Shown here one piece after another: positions 16,411 through 24,504 of a stretch of 42,006 nucleotides of DNA. Within the stretch, counting starts at the first letter, position 1; the number at the start of each line of letters is the position of its first letter. The translations under genes were made by a program, and so were the position numbers. Source of the DNA: RFPI01 sp964470195 (lineage in GTDB: Bacteria; Pseudomonadota; Gammaproteobacteria; Burkholderiales; Methylophilaceae); contig CAYYBG010000017.1 of the NCBI GenBank assembly GCA_964470195.1, positions 1-42,006 on the forward strand, read 5' to 3'. The notes under the pieces were generated by a model. The model worked only from the letters and a program-made list of their open reading frames with translations, searched no databases and was not told the origin of the DNA.

Positions 16411-17745
16411 ATGAGTTTGCGACTACGATTAAATTTGCTGATTACTACAATCTCGATTTTGTTTATGATCGCGTCAGGTATCGTGATTGTGCAAGATGCC
16501 AAGTCATCCATCCAAGAGCGCGTCGAAGCAGCTACCCGCGTCACCGTTCAACTTTTAGATACAGTCATTATTAGCTCAGCGATGAACCCAAGCTTGGGTC
16601 TGACCAGCGATGTATTAAGTCAATTTTTGCGTTCATTAGGTTATGTTAGAAGTAATCACATTGTGTTGTATGACTTGTATGGCAAAGTATTGTATGAATC
16701 TCCTCGCTCAACTTATCGTTCAGAAATACATCCCCCTGCTTGGTTTGTCAGCATGGTGCAGCCCCACCAAGAGCGTGTTGAGCGTCGCGTTCGCTATGGT
16801 GTGTTGGTCATACAATCTAACGCAGAAGGCTCGATTCGAGACGCATGGCGTGGGGTCAGACAGTTTATGTGGTTGGGTATCGGATTTTTTATTCTGCTGA
16901 ATGTCATGGTCTACCTATTATTGAGTGTTTCGCTACAACCGGTAAAACAAATTTTGGCGGCGATACGTGCGATCGAGGGAGGTGATTTGCAAGTGCGCTT
17001 GGGCAGTTTTAAATTGCCCGAATTTGACCATATCGCCCATAGTCTAAACCGTATGGCGGAATCACTCGGGGCAGAACGACAATTAGAAGAAAATCGTCAA
17101 TTGACACAATTAATACAAACGCATATCGAGGATGAGCGCCGAAGCTTAGCGCGCGAATTACATGATGAGCTAGGACAATATGTCACTGCAATCAAGACCT
17201 TTGCTGTTGGGATTGTTAAGAAAACTGAACAATCTCAGCCAGATATTAGCGCTAATGCGCAAACCATCGTATCAGCAGCCAATCATATTTATGACGGAAT
17301 GCATCACATTATTCGCACATTGCGACCAGGCGCACTGGATAATTTAGGCTTATCAGAAACGCTGCGTGATGCGGTCAATAACTGGCAAACACAATATCCA
17401 CAACTGCAATTTGAATTGAACTTAAGTGGTGAATTAAATGACTTAGGTGAAACCATCAATATTAATATTTATCGTATTGTGCAAGAGTCGGTCAACAATG
17501 TGGTGAAACACGCTAATGCACAACACCTCAAGATTAGTTTGAACAGAAAAAAAGGGCGAGATTTGCGCCTGAGCATAGAGGATGATGGCCAAGGAATGAA
17601 GATTAACGAAATAGATCAATCGCAACATTTTGGTTTGTTAGGTATGCGCGAGCGAGTTCAGGCTTTGCATGGAGAGTTTCAAGTGAACTCACAACCAACT
17701 CGTGGTACCCTGATTGCCATTGTGATACCTGAGGATAAGCTATGA
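16411..17745 (+). CDS. Sensor histidine kinase, NarX/UhpB type (HisKA_3), LapD/MoxY-like input region
   Basis: Membrane sensor kinase of 444 residues. Helix one (about 7-27) and helix two (about 153-175) bracket a periplasmic domain of about 125 residues whose pattern (SIQERVEAATRVTVQLLD, then SNHIVLYDLYGKVLYESP) resembles the LapD/MoxY N-terminal domain. A HAMP segment follows (about 176-225). The HisKA_3 dimerisation helix has the phospho-acceptor H251 in ARELHDELGQ. The HATPase has the N box QESVNNVVKHANA and G box DDGQGM, then GLLGMRERVQALHG. MoxY-type kinases control methanol oxidation in some methylotrophs, but no such genes are here and the ligand is unknown. It is coupled to the regulator by an ATGA overlap. 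Confidence 0.92.
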   Translation: MSLRLRLNLLITTISILFMIASGIVIVQDAKSSIQERVEAATRVTVQLLDTVIISSAMNPSLGLTSDVLSQFLRSLGYVRSNHIVLYDLYGKVLYESPRSTYRSEIHPPAWFVSMVQPHQERVERRVRYGVLVIQSNAEGSIRDAWRGVRQFMWLGIGFFILLNVMVYLLLSVSLQPVKQILAAIRAIEGGDLQVRLGSFKLPEFDHIAHSLNRMAESLGAERQLEENRQLTQLIQTHIEDERRSLARELHDELGQYVTAIKTFAVGIVKKTEQSQPDISANAQTIVSAANHIYDGMHHIIRTLRPGALDNLGLSETLRDAVNNWQTQYPQLQFELNLSGELNDLGETININIYRIVQESVNNVVKHANAQHLKISLNRKKGRDLRLSIEDDGQGMKINEIDQSQHFGLLGMRERVQALHGEFQVNSQPTRGTLIAIVIPEDKL

Positions 17746-18383
17746 GCGAGCCAATCAAAGTGATGCTAGTGGATGACCATGCGGTGGTCCGTATGGGCTT
17801 TCGAATGCTGTTAGAGTCGGCATCAGATATCAAAGTGGTTGCAGAAGCCGAGAGTGGAGAGCTAGCGATTAAGCAATATATGGAACACCATCCCGATGTG
17901 GTCGTCATGGACATCACCATGCCAGGCATTGGTGGTATGGAAGCGACCGATAGAATCATTGCAAAAGATAGTCATGCCAAAATTTTAATTCTGTCTGCGC
18001 ATGAGGATTCAGTACATCCCAAGCGTGTACTCAATGCTGGTGCCATGGGTTATTTGACCAAACGAAGTGCGGCAGAAGAATTGATTAAAGCAATACGCAC
18101 GGTAGCCAGCCGCAAAATGTATCTTGAGGCTAATATTGCCCAACAAATGGCGATACAACAATTAAATGGCGAGCAGAATCCAGTGGATATCTTGTCGGAT
18201 AGAGAGTTTGAGGTATTTATTGCCTTGGCTAAAGGTAAAACAACCAATGAGATTGCCGATACGCTCAGTTTGTCGCCGCGCACAGTGGGAACCCATCTCT
18301 ACAATATTAAGCAAAAACTGAATGCCAATAACTCAGCAGAGATTGCATTGATTGCTATGCGCTGTGGCTTAATTGACCCTTAG
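17742..18383 (+). CDS. Response regulator, NarL/FixJ family
   Basis: DNA-binding partner of the upstream kinase, 213 residues. The receiver domain has the acidic pocket D11-D12, phospho-acceptor D57 (VVMDITMPG), Ser in ILSAHED and Lys in LTKRSAAEEL. The C-terminal LuxR-type helix-turn-helix is at about 148-205 (LSDREFEVFIALAKGKTTNEIAD, then LSPRTVGTHLYNIKQKL). All phosphotransfer residues are intact. Its TAG ends at 18383, directly abutting the stop codon of the convergent EamA gene. Targets are unknown; the adjacent crcB is one candidate. Confidence 0.94.
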   Translation: MSEPIKVMLVDDHAVVRMGFRMLLESASDIKVVAEAESGELAIKQYMEHHPDVVVMDITMPGIGGMEATDRIIAKDSHAKILILSAHEDSVHPKRVLNAGAMGYLTKRSAAEELIKAIRTVASRKMYLEANIAQQMAIQQLNGEQNPVDILSDREFEVFIALAKGKTTNEIADTLSLSPRTVGTHLYNIKQKLNANNSAEIALIAMRCGLIDP

Positions 18384-19277
18384 TCATGATGAATTAGAAT
18401 GCGTGTTGCTGTACACGCTAATCACGCCAGCCAGCACAATACTCGAGATGGCCAACCAACTGCTTGCCACAAGTGTTTCTTGCCACGCTATATAAGCAAT
18501 CAAACTGCCAATCACCACGGTACTATAAGCCAAGCTCCCCACCACAAAAGGATTACCTGTTCGATAGGCGCGTGTCATGGTCAATTGACCCAATGTAGCA
18601 AATACCCCTAAGCCCATCAATGGCAATACATCATGTGCTCGAATAGGATGATATTGATGCATCAGCATCCATAATCCGCCCCCTACAGTACAAGTCAAAG
18701 AGAAATAGAACACAGTGCGCCAATCTGGCTCATTGGCACGACCTAATTGCATGACATGCACATACACCAAGCCAGCCAGAAGTCCTGACAAAAGCCCAGA
18801 AATTCCTGCGAGGATTTGGGCGACATGCAGGCTAGGGCGAAGCAGTAATACCACACCGGCAAATCCCAAAATCAAAGCGAAGATCAACATTGGGCGGGGT
18901 TTTTCATGATGACTGATGGTAAGAATGGCAGCCATTGCAAGCGGTGAGGTGTAGTTTAGGGTGATAGCGCTGGCCAAGGGCAGATGACTCAATGCATAAA
19001 AAAACATGAGCATTGAAATAAAACCATATATCGAGCGAGTGATATGTTTCTTGAGCAAAGGGGTGCGAATGCTCAAGTGACTGCCGTATAAGTAGATAGA
19101 GACCAAGATTAGTCCAAACAATGAGCGATAAAACACCAATTCGGCACTGGTGAAATAATCGCCACAATATTTAACCAAAGCCCCCATCACGGCAAAGCAT
19201 ACTGCTGCCGCTAACATCCATAAGCTGCCTAAATGTGGTGATTTCACAGATGTGGATTGAGACGCTGACGGAGCCAT
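18384..19277 (-). CDS. EamA/DMT-family membrane transporter
   Basis: Drug/metabolite transporter superfamily protein of 297 residues with ten predicted membrane helices in two EamA repeats (about 16-147 and 157-290). Typical signatures are WMLAAAVCFAVMGALVKY at the first helix and SLAYSTVVIGSLIAYIAW near the ninth. Such proteins usually export amino acids or related metabolites; substrate is not predictable. Its start lies 34 bases inside the Rieske oxygenase gene, so the two are surely co-transcribed and may act on the same or related compounds. No clear Shine-Dalgarno sequence precedes the ATG at 19277, and its stop abuts that of the response regulator. Confidence 0.9.
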   Translation of the reverse strand: MAPSASQSTSVKSPHLGSLWMLAAAVCFAVMGALVKYCGDYFTSAELVFYRSLFGLILVSIYLYGSHLSIRTPLLKKHITRSIYGFISMLMFFYALSHLPLASAITLNYTSPLAMAAILTISHHEKPRPMLIFALILGFAGVVLLLRPSLHVAQILAGISGLLSGLLAGLVYVHVMQLGRANEPDWRTVFYFSLTCTVGGGLWMLMHQYHPIRAHDVLPLMGLGVFATLGQLTMTRAYRTGNPFVVGSLAYSTVVIGSLIAYIAWQETLVASSWLAISSIVLAGVISVYSNTHSNSS

Positions 19278-20365
19278 TGATGGAAATGTTGCATACCAGT
19301 TTCCATCGGGTGCTGATAAGGTCCTCGCTCATCGACCCCTAAAGCATGCAAGGCAACACGGCCATCATGCATACGCTGACAAATCTGTTTGTCTTCAAGC
19401 GCTGTTTCATTATAAGCAGCTTGTTGTGCCTCGACATAAGCGCGCTCAAACAGAGCAATATCTTCAGGATAATAAAACTCCACCACATTGCTGCAGTGAT
19501 GCACACCGCGCGGAATAATATGAGATACCACCAACACATTGGGATACCACTCAATCATTAAGAAAGGATAGTAAACCATCCAAATCGCGCCATATTTTGG
19601 CGTTGGTTGACCAGACTGGGCTTGATAGTTGGCGACTTGCTGTTGCCATTGTTGATAGACTGGGCTTCCTGGTCGATTGAGGGAAGACTTAAAACCCACC
19701 GTTTGTACACTGAACTCATCAGCAAATTGCCAATGTAAATCTTCGCAATCTACAAATTGATTTAAGCCGGGGTGGAAAGGGCCAACGTGGTAGTCCTCTA
19801 AGTAAACTTCGATAAAAGTTTTCCAGTTGAAGTCATATTCCTCAATCATCACGCGATTGAGGCGGTAGCCTGTGAAATCAAAGTCTTGCTTGCAGCCCAG
19901 TTGTTTAAGGTCTTTTGCAATATCGCGATTTGAGTCAAAAAGTAAACCGTTCCAGTTTTTTAATGGCGTTTGACTTAGATGCAAGCATGGATTCTGTTGG
20001 AAATGGGGGGCTGCGATTAACTCACCTTGGATATTGTATGTCCAACGATGTAAAGGGCATACGATATGTTTGGTATTGCCTTGACCTTCCAACATAATGG
20101 CTTGTCGGTGACGACATACATTGCTCATCAGGCTGATACCTTGCTCATGGTGAACTAAAGTTTTAGCGTTGTTCATCCATGCTAGAGCATAGTAATCACC
20201 CTGATTGGGTACCATCAACTGATGACCTACATAGCTGGCAGACTGAGCAAAAATATATTGTTGTTCTAGTTGATAAATCGCTGGATCTGTATACCAAGCT
20301 ACCGGCAACTGCACTGGTTGTTGTGACAGCTTGAGGTGCAAATCCAAAGTGCTTGATGAAATCAT
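19244..20365 (-). CDS. Rieske-type aromatic-ring-hydroxylating oxygenase, alpha-subunit family
   Basis: Non-heme iron oxygenase of 373 residues. The Rieske [2Fe-2S] ligands are C84 and H86 (NVCRHRQ) and C103 and H106 (VCPLHRW). The mononuclear iron site is EDYHVGPFHPG (H193, H198). The size and layout match single-component alpha subunits such as choline or carnitine monooxygenase rather than large two-subunit dioxygenases. No beta subunit, ferredoxin or reductase gene is adjacent, so electrons must come from a partner encoded elsewhere. The substrate is unknown. It forms a two-gene unit with the EamA transporter, overlapping by 34 bases. Confidence 0.9.
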   Translation of the reverse strand: MISSSTLDLHLKLSQQPVQLPVAWYTDPAIYQLEQQYIFAQSASYVGHQLMVPNQGDYYALAWMNNAKTLVHHEQGISLMSNVCRHRQAIMLEGQGNTKHIVCPLHRWTYNIQGELIAAPHFQQNPCLHLSQTPLKNWNGLLFDSNRDIAKDLKQLGCKQDFDFTGYRLNRVMIEEYDFNWKTFIEVYLEDYHVGPFHPGLNQFVDCEDLHWQFADEFSVQTVGFKSSLNRPGSPVYQQWQQQVANYQAQSGQPTPKYGAIWMVYYPFLMIEWYPNVLVVSHIIPRGVHHCSNVVEFYYPEDIALFERAYVEAQQAAYNETALEDKQICQRMHDGRVALHALGVDERGPYQHPMETGMQHFHQWLRQRLNPHL

Positions 20366-20605
20366 AAGTCTTTAATGTGTTTGAGTTATTTCAACGAATT
20401 AAAAAGGCTAGCAAGTAAAAGGGGCATGATTTTGCCCTATCTCAAAAAATTTTCAAGAAAAATTTTGGTTTGGACTGATTTGCCTCAAAAGCGACCATCA
20501 GCCATCATGCTGAGTTGTTACCATAACAAAGACCTCACTTGCTTGAGGCAGTTCAGTTTTACTCGATTGAATTCTCAGTAATCACGCTGTACTGCCCGAA
20601 TTTGC

Positions 20606-20635
20606 TTGATTTTAGGGGTAGTTTTGCGCTAAAGT
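20606..20635 (+). promoter_or_regulatory. Predicted promoter upstream of the small-RNA candidate / argD leader
   Basis: TTGATT (20606-20611), an 18-base spacer, and TAAAGT (20630-20635). A start about seven bases later, near 20642, falls right at the first hairpin. Confidence 0.4.
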
Positions 20636-20641
20636 AACAAG

Positions 20642-20709
20642 CTTGTGACAAGATTCCAACACCAAGACTTGTCATCGCTTGGCGGCAAACAGCCGCCATT
20701 TTCTTTTTT
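20642..20709 (+). ncRNA. Candidate small RNA or attenuated leader upstream of argD
   Basis: About 68 bases with two stem-loops and a U-tract. Stem 1 is TGACAAG (20646-20652) with CTTGTCA (20668-20674), perfect over seven pairs, with a 15-base unpaired loop rich in A and C. Stem 2 is TGGCGGC (20680-20686) with GCCGCCA (20692-20698), followed by TTTTCTTTTTT. No plus-strand gene precedes it for 2.2 kb, so the terminator must serve a transcript that begins in this gap. Either a free small RNA or premature termination of the argD message would fit. Called from structure only. Confidence 0.45.
20680..20709 (+). terminator. Rho-independent terminator 64 bases upstream of argD
   Basis: A perfect seven-base-pair GC-rich stem (TGGCGGC/GCCGCCA, five-base loop) followed by an 11-base tract with ten T residues. 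It is oriented to stop plus-strand transcription before argD. Confidence 0.8.
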
Positions 20710-20773
20710 GTCTGTGGTAATGGCTAACCTCCTTATTCCCGACAAATAACTGCAATTAAAGATTGAGCAATTT

Positions 20774-21964
20774 ATGTCACATTTGATGAATACCTACGGC
20801 AGATTGCCCGTCACCTTTGACAGAGGTGAGGGGGTGTGGTTAATTGATAGTAGCGGAGAACGTTATTTGGATGCCTTGTCAGGCGTGGCTGTGAATGGCC
20901 TTGGACATGCGCACCCCAAACTGCTGCAAGCCATCAACCAACAAATCGCCAAACTCATCCATGTATCAAACATTTATCACATTCGTGAACAAGAGGCATT
21001 GGCCGATCAGTTATGTGAAATTTCTGGCATGGATAAGGTATTTTTCTGTAACTCTGGCTGTGAGGCAAATGAGGCAAGTATCAAATTAGCGCGTTTGTAT
21101 GGTCATCACAAAGGCATTACTAATCCAGAAATCATCGTCATGGAAAAATCCTTCCATGGACGCACCTTGGCTACTTTGTCAGCGACGGGAAATCGTAAAA
21201 CCCAAGCAGGTTTTGAGCCCTTAGTCAGTGGGTTTGTGCGAGTTCCATTTGATGATATCGAAGCCGTCAGACAAGTTGCGGTCCACAATAAAAATGTTGT
21301 GGCCATCTTAGTTGAGCCTGTTCAAGGTGAGGGTGGTATTAATATCCCCCATGACGCTACTGGTTATCTGCAGGCGCTACGTCAGCTATGTGATGCACAA
21401 GGCTGGTTGATGATGGTGGACGAGGTGCAAACTGGTATTGCTCGCACAGGCACATGGTTTGCGTTTCAACATAGTGGTATTCAGCCAGATGTGATGTCGT
21501 TGGCGAAAGGTCTTGGTTCTGGCGTGCCTATAGGGGCATGTTTGGCGCGCGGGGTTGCTGCAGAAACGTTTACTCCTGGCAAGCATGGTTCTACTTTTGG
21601 TGGAAATCCACTAGCCAGCTCAGCTGGTTTGGCGACCTTGCAAATTATTCAAGAAGAAAAACTACAACAAAATGCTGCTGACATGGGCAAGCGGATTGCC
21701 CAAGGTTTCCGCTCAGCGTTTGCTGATGTTCCACAAGTGCTGAACATCCGTAACGCTGGATTAATGATAGGGATAGAGCTTGATAGGCCTTGTGCCGAAT
21801 TGGTGAAGCTCGCCTTGGCACATCATTTGTTGATTAACGTCACCGCCGAGCGAGTAATACGCCTATTACCTCCTCTGATTATCAATGAGACGGAAGTGGC
21901 GCACTTGGTTGACGGTTTGTCAGCAGTAGTGAAACAGTTTTTACAGCAAGGCGCCGGCAAATAG
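20774..21964 (+). CDS. argD: Acetylornithine aminotransferase
   Basis: PLP enzyme of arginine synthesis (N-acetylglutamate semialdehyde to N-acetylornithine), 396 residues. Class III aminotransferase features: phosphate-binding NSGCEANEASIKLAR (about 93-107), FHGRTLATLSATGN, D216 in MMVDEVQTGIARTG, and the PLP lysine K245 in SLAKGLGSGVPIGA. The Shine-Dalgarno sequence is weak (GAG at 20765-20767). Many ArgD proteins also act as succinyldiaminopimelate aminotransferase; sequence does not decide this. It is the first gene of a 21-gene same-strand run and has the structured leader upstream. Confidence 0.96.
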   Translation: MSHLMNTYGRLPVTFDRGEGVWLIDSSGERYLDALSGVAVNGLGHAHPKLLQAINQQIAKLIHVSNIYHIREQEALADQLCEISGMDKVFFCNSGCEANEASIKLARLYGHHKGITNPEIIVMEKSFHGRTLATLSATGNRKTQAGFEPLVSGFVRVPFDDIEAVRQVAVHNKNVVAILVEPVQGEGGINIPHDATGYLQALRQLCDAQGWLMMVDEVQTGIARTGTWFAFQHSGIQPDVMSLAKGLGSGVPIGACLARGVAAETFTPGKHGSTFGGNPLASSAGLATLQIIQEEKLQQNAADMGKRIAQGFRSAFADVPQVLNIRNAGLMIGIELDRPCAELVKLALAHHLLINVTAERVIRLLPPLIINETEVAHLVDGLSAVVKQFLQQGAGK

Positions 21965-21992
21965 CCATCAGTTCGGTGCTGAAGGAAGCATT

Positions 21993-22913
21993 ATGGATAT
22001 CAAACATTTTCTAGAGTTTAAAGACCTGAGTCGCCAAGAGCTGATTTATCTATTTGAGCGCAGTGCTTGGATCAAAGCTGAATTCAAAGCCTATCGCCAA
22101 TACTGGCCTTTGGTGGACAGAACCCTGGTGATGATCTTTGAGAAGGCCAGTACACGCACACGTCTATCTTTTGAAGCAGGTATGCAGCAACTAGGTGGTT
22201 CAGCTATTTATCTCAACACACGTGATTCACAATTAGGTCGAGGTGAACCAGTAGAGGATGCTGCGCAAGTAATTTCGCGTATGAGTGACCTAGTGATGAT
22301 ACGGACTTTTGAGCAAGAGATTATCGAGCGCTTCGCCAAGCACTCCCGTGTTCCAGTCATCAACGGTTTAACCAATGAATACCATCCATGCCAGATTTTG
22401 GCAGATATCTTTACTTTTATTGAGCATAGAGGATCGATACAGGGTAAAACGGTGGCTTGGATAGGCGACTCTAATAATGTCTGTAACACCTGGTTGCAGG
22501 CGGCTGAAGTATTGGATTTTAATGTCAATGTGTCTACACCACCTGGTTATGAAGTTGAGCCAGAACGCGCTGGCTTGTACAGTAATCAACACTATCAGCA
22601 ATTTGCTGACCCGATGGAGGCAGCGCGTGGAGCGGACCTGGTCACTACGGATGTGTGGACCTCGATGGGTTTTGAGGCAGAAAACGAAGAACGCATGCGT
22701 GATTTTGCCGATTGGCAAGTGGATGCCGATATGATGCGCGTAGCAAAAACAGATGCATTATTTATGCATTGTTTGCCCGCCCATCGTGGCGAAGAGGTGT
22801 CAGCAGAGGTAATTGATGGTGCGCATTCAGTGGTATGGGATGAAGCTGAAAATCGCCTTCATACGCAAAAAGCACTGATGGAATATTTAGTGATGGGAAA
22901 AGTAAAGGTCTAA
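21993..22913 (+). CDS. argF: Ornithine carbamoyltransferase
   Basis: Makes citrulline from ornithine and carbamoyl phosphate. It is 306 residues with the carbamoyl-phosphate site STRTR at 53-57, the HPCQ motif at 131-134, the VTTDVWTSMG loop that contacts ornithine, and HCLPAHRGEEV at 259-269. AAGGAAG at 21982-21988 is a good ribosome site four bases before the ATG. It is only three bases from argG. Confidence 0.97.
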   Translation: MDIKHFLEFKDLSRQELIYLFERSAWIKAEFKAYRQYWPLVDRTLVMIFEKASTRTRLSFEAGMQQLGGSAIYLNTRDSQLGRGEPVEDAAQVISRMSDLVMIRTFEQEIIERFAKHSRVPVINGLTNEYHPCQILADIFTFIEHRGSIQGKTVAWIGDSNNVCNTWLQAAEVLDFNVNVSTPPGYEVEPERAGLYSNQHYQQFADPMEAARGADLVTTDVWTSMGFEAENEERMRDFADWQVDADMMRVAKTDALFMHCLPAHRGEEVSAEVIDGAHSVVWDEAENRLHTQKALMEYLVMGKVKV

Positions 22914-22916
22914 TCA

Positions 22917-24146
22917 ATGAGTAAAATCAAAAAAGCGGTATTGGCATATTCCGGGGGCTTGGATACCTCAGTTATTTTAAAATGGCTGCAAGACCAATAT
23001 CAATGTGAAGTGGTGACCTTTACCGCCGATCTTGGACAAGGCGAAGAGCTGGAACCAGCAAGAGAAAAAGCGAAAAAATTTGGTGTGCAAGAAATCTATA
23101 TCGATGACTTGCGTGAAGAATTTGTGCGAGATTTTGTATTTCCCATGTTTCGTGCCAATACCGTGTATGAGGGCGAATATCTATTGGGTACCTCAATTGC
23201 ACGTCCTTTGATTGCTAAACGTTTGATTGAGATTGCACGTGAGACCAATGCCGATGCCATTTCTCATGGCGCAACAGGTAAAGGAAACGATCAGGTGCGT
23301 TTTGAATTAGGCGCTTATGCACTCAATCCGAATATTCATATTATCGCCCCGTGGCGCGAGTGGGATTTATTGTCGCGCGAGAAATTGCTGGCCTATGCTG
23401 AACAACATGGTATCCCCGTTGAGATGAAGCACAAGCAGGGTGGTAGTCCATACAGTATGGATGCTAATTTATTGCATATTTCCTATGAAGGAAGACACCT
23501 CGAAGATCCGGCAGCTGAAGCAGAAGAGGAGATGTGGCGCTGGACTGTGTCTCCAGAAAAAGCGCCAGATGCAGCGCAATATATTGACTTGGAATACCAT
23601 CATGGCGACCCGATTAGCCTGAATGGCCAAAGCATGAAAGCGCATGAATTATTAGCTCAGCTCAATGTATTAGGTGGCAAGCATGGCATAGGCCGTTTGG
23701 ACTTGGTAGAGAATCGCTACGTTGGCATGAAATCTCGTGGCTGTTATGAAACGCCAGGAGGAACGATTTTGTTGAAAGCACATCGAGCCATTGAATCATT
23801 GACCCTAGATAGGGAGGTGGCACATTTGAAAGATGATTTGATGCCACGCTACGCCAGCATGATTTATAACGGCTATTGGTGGAGCCCAGAGCGTAAAGCC
23901 TTGCAAGCACTGATTGATCATACTCAACAAAGCGTGAATGGTTGGGTAAGATTAAAATTATACAAAGGCAATGTGATGGTGGTTGGACGTGACTCCAAAA
24001 CAGATTCCTTATTTGACCCGACAATCGCTACTTTTGAAGATGACCAAGGTGCTTATGATCAGCGAGACGCTGGTGGCTTTATCAAGCTCAATGCACTAAG
24101 AATGCGTATCGCCGCTAATTTAATCAACCGTAAAATCAAATCATAA
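22917..24146 (+). CDS. argG: Argininosuccinate synthase
   Basis: ATP-dependent joining of citrulline and aspartate. It is 409 residues, starting with the PP-loop AYSGGLDTSVILKWL (about 9-23), followed by GATGKGNDQVRFE and the citrulline/aspartate-binding middle region; this is the type 1 (short) argininosuccinate synthase. AAAGGT overlaps the end of argF. argH is not in the window, so the last arginine step must be encoded elsewhere. Confidence 0.97.
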   Translation: MSKIKKAVLAYSGGLDTSVILKWLQDQYQCEVVTFTADLGQGEELEPAREKAKKFGVQEIYIDDLREEFVRDFVFPMFRANTVYEGEYLLGTSIARPLIAKRLIEIARETNADAISHGATGKGNDQVRFELGAYALNPNIHIIAPWREWDLLSREKLLAYAEQHGIPVEMKHKQGGSPYSMDANLLHISYEGRHLEDPAAEAEEEMWRWTVSPEKAPDAAQYIDLEYHHGDPISLNGQSMKAHELLAQLNVLGGKHGIGRLDLVENRYVGMKSRGCYETPGGTILLKAHRAIESLTLDREVAHLKDDLMPRYASMIYNGYWWSPERKALQALIDHTQQSVNGWVRLKLYKGNVMVVGRDSKTDSLFDPTIATFEDDQGAYDQRDAGGFIKLNALRMRIAANLINRKIKS

Positions 24147-24157
24147 AGGACGCTAGC

Positions 24158-24469
24158 ATGGCGCAATTTGATAATGTCAGTGTAAAGAAAAAGGCCAACG
24201 TATATTTTGATGGCAAATGTGTTAGTCATACTGTGATGTTTCCCAACGGTACTCGCAGTACCATCGGAGTCATGTTTCCTGCCCAACTCACTTTTAACAC
24301 CGCAGCCCCAGAGCTGATGGAAATTAACTCTGGGAGTTGTCGAGTCAAATTGCAAGGGGAAGCCGATTGGAAAACCTACCAGCAAGGTGACAAATTCACA
24401 GTTCCCGGCAACTCCAGTTTTGATATCGAAATCCTAGAAACTTTAGATTATGTTTGCCACTTTGAGTAG
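24158..24469 (+). CDS. ppnP: Pyrimidine/purine nucleoside phosphorylase (PpnP, DUF1255)
   Basis: A single cupin-like barrel of 103 residues, normal for the family. Conserved segments are FDGKCVSHTVMFPNGTRSTIGVM, the metal-free cupin strand GSCRVKLQG and FTVPGNSSFDIE near the C-terminus. E. coli PpnP phosphorolyses several nucleosides to base and ribose-1-phosphate. AAAGGA lies eight bases before the ATG. It sits 11 bases after argG, probably as an operon passenger without a pathway link. Confidence 0.92.
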   Translation: MAQFDNVSVKKKANVYFDGKCVSHTVMFPNGTRSTIGVMFPAQLTFNTAAPELMEINSGSCRVKLQGEADWKTYQQGDKFTVPGNSSFDIEILETLDYVCHFE

Positions 24470-24504
24470 GCAATTTTTGATAAGTCAATGGATAAGGAAT
24501 AACG

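Larger units (their letters stand above)
20366..20773. other. Longest intergenic region between intact genes (Rieske gene / argD)
   Basis: 408 bases between divergent genes. The left half (to about 20580) is AT-rich near 20440-20470 with A- and T-tracts; it should hold the Rieske promoter, though I see no clear match. It also has a weak hairpin GGGCA/TGCCC (20421-20436) and an open frame of 68 codons that has no ribosome site and no recognisable family, so I do not call it. The right half holds the promoter-like pair, hairpins and terminator listed separately, plus ACCTCCTTA at 20727-20735. Confidence 0.8.

Noticed and set aside
20375..20581. Open frame of 68 codons on the plus strand in the Rieske-argD gap
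   Set aside because: No ribosome site, no recognisable domain, odd composition for a membrane or soluble protein, and it lies in an AT-rich promoter region.
22208..22718. Two overlapping antisense frames within argF
   Set aside because: argF is complete and highly conserved; long antisense frames are expected by-products of its codon use.
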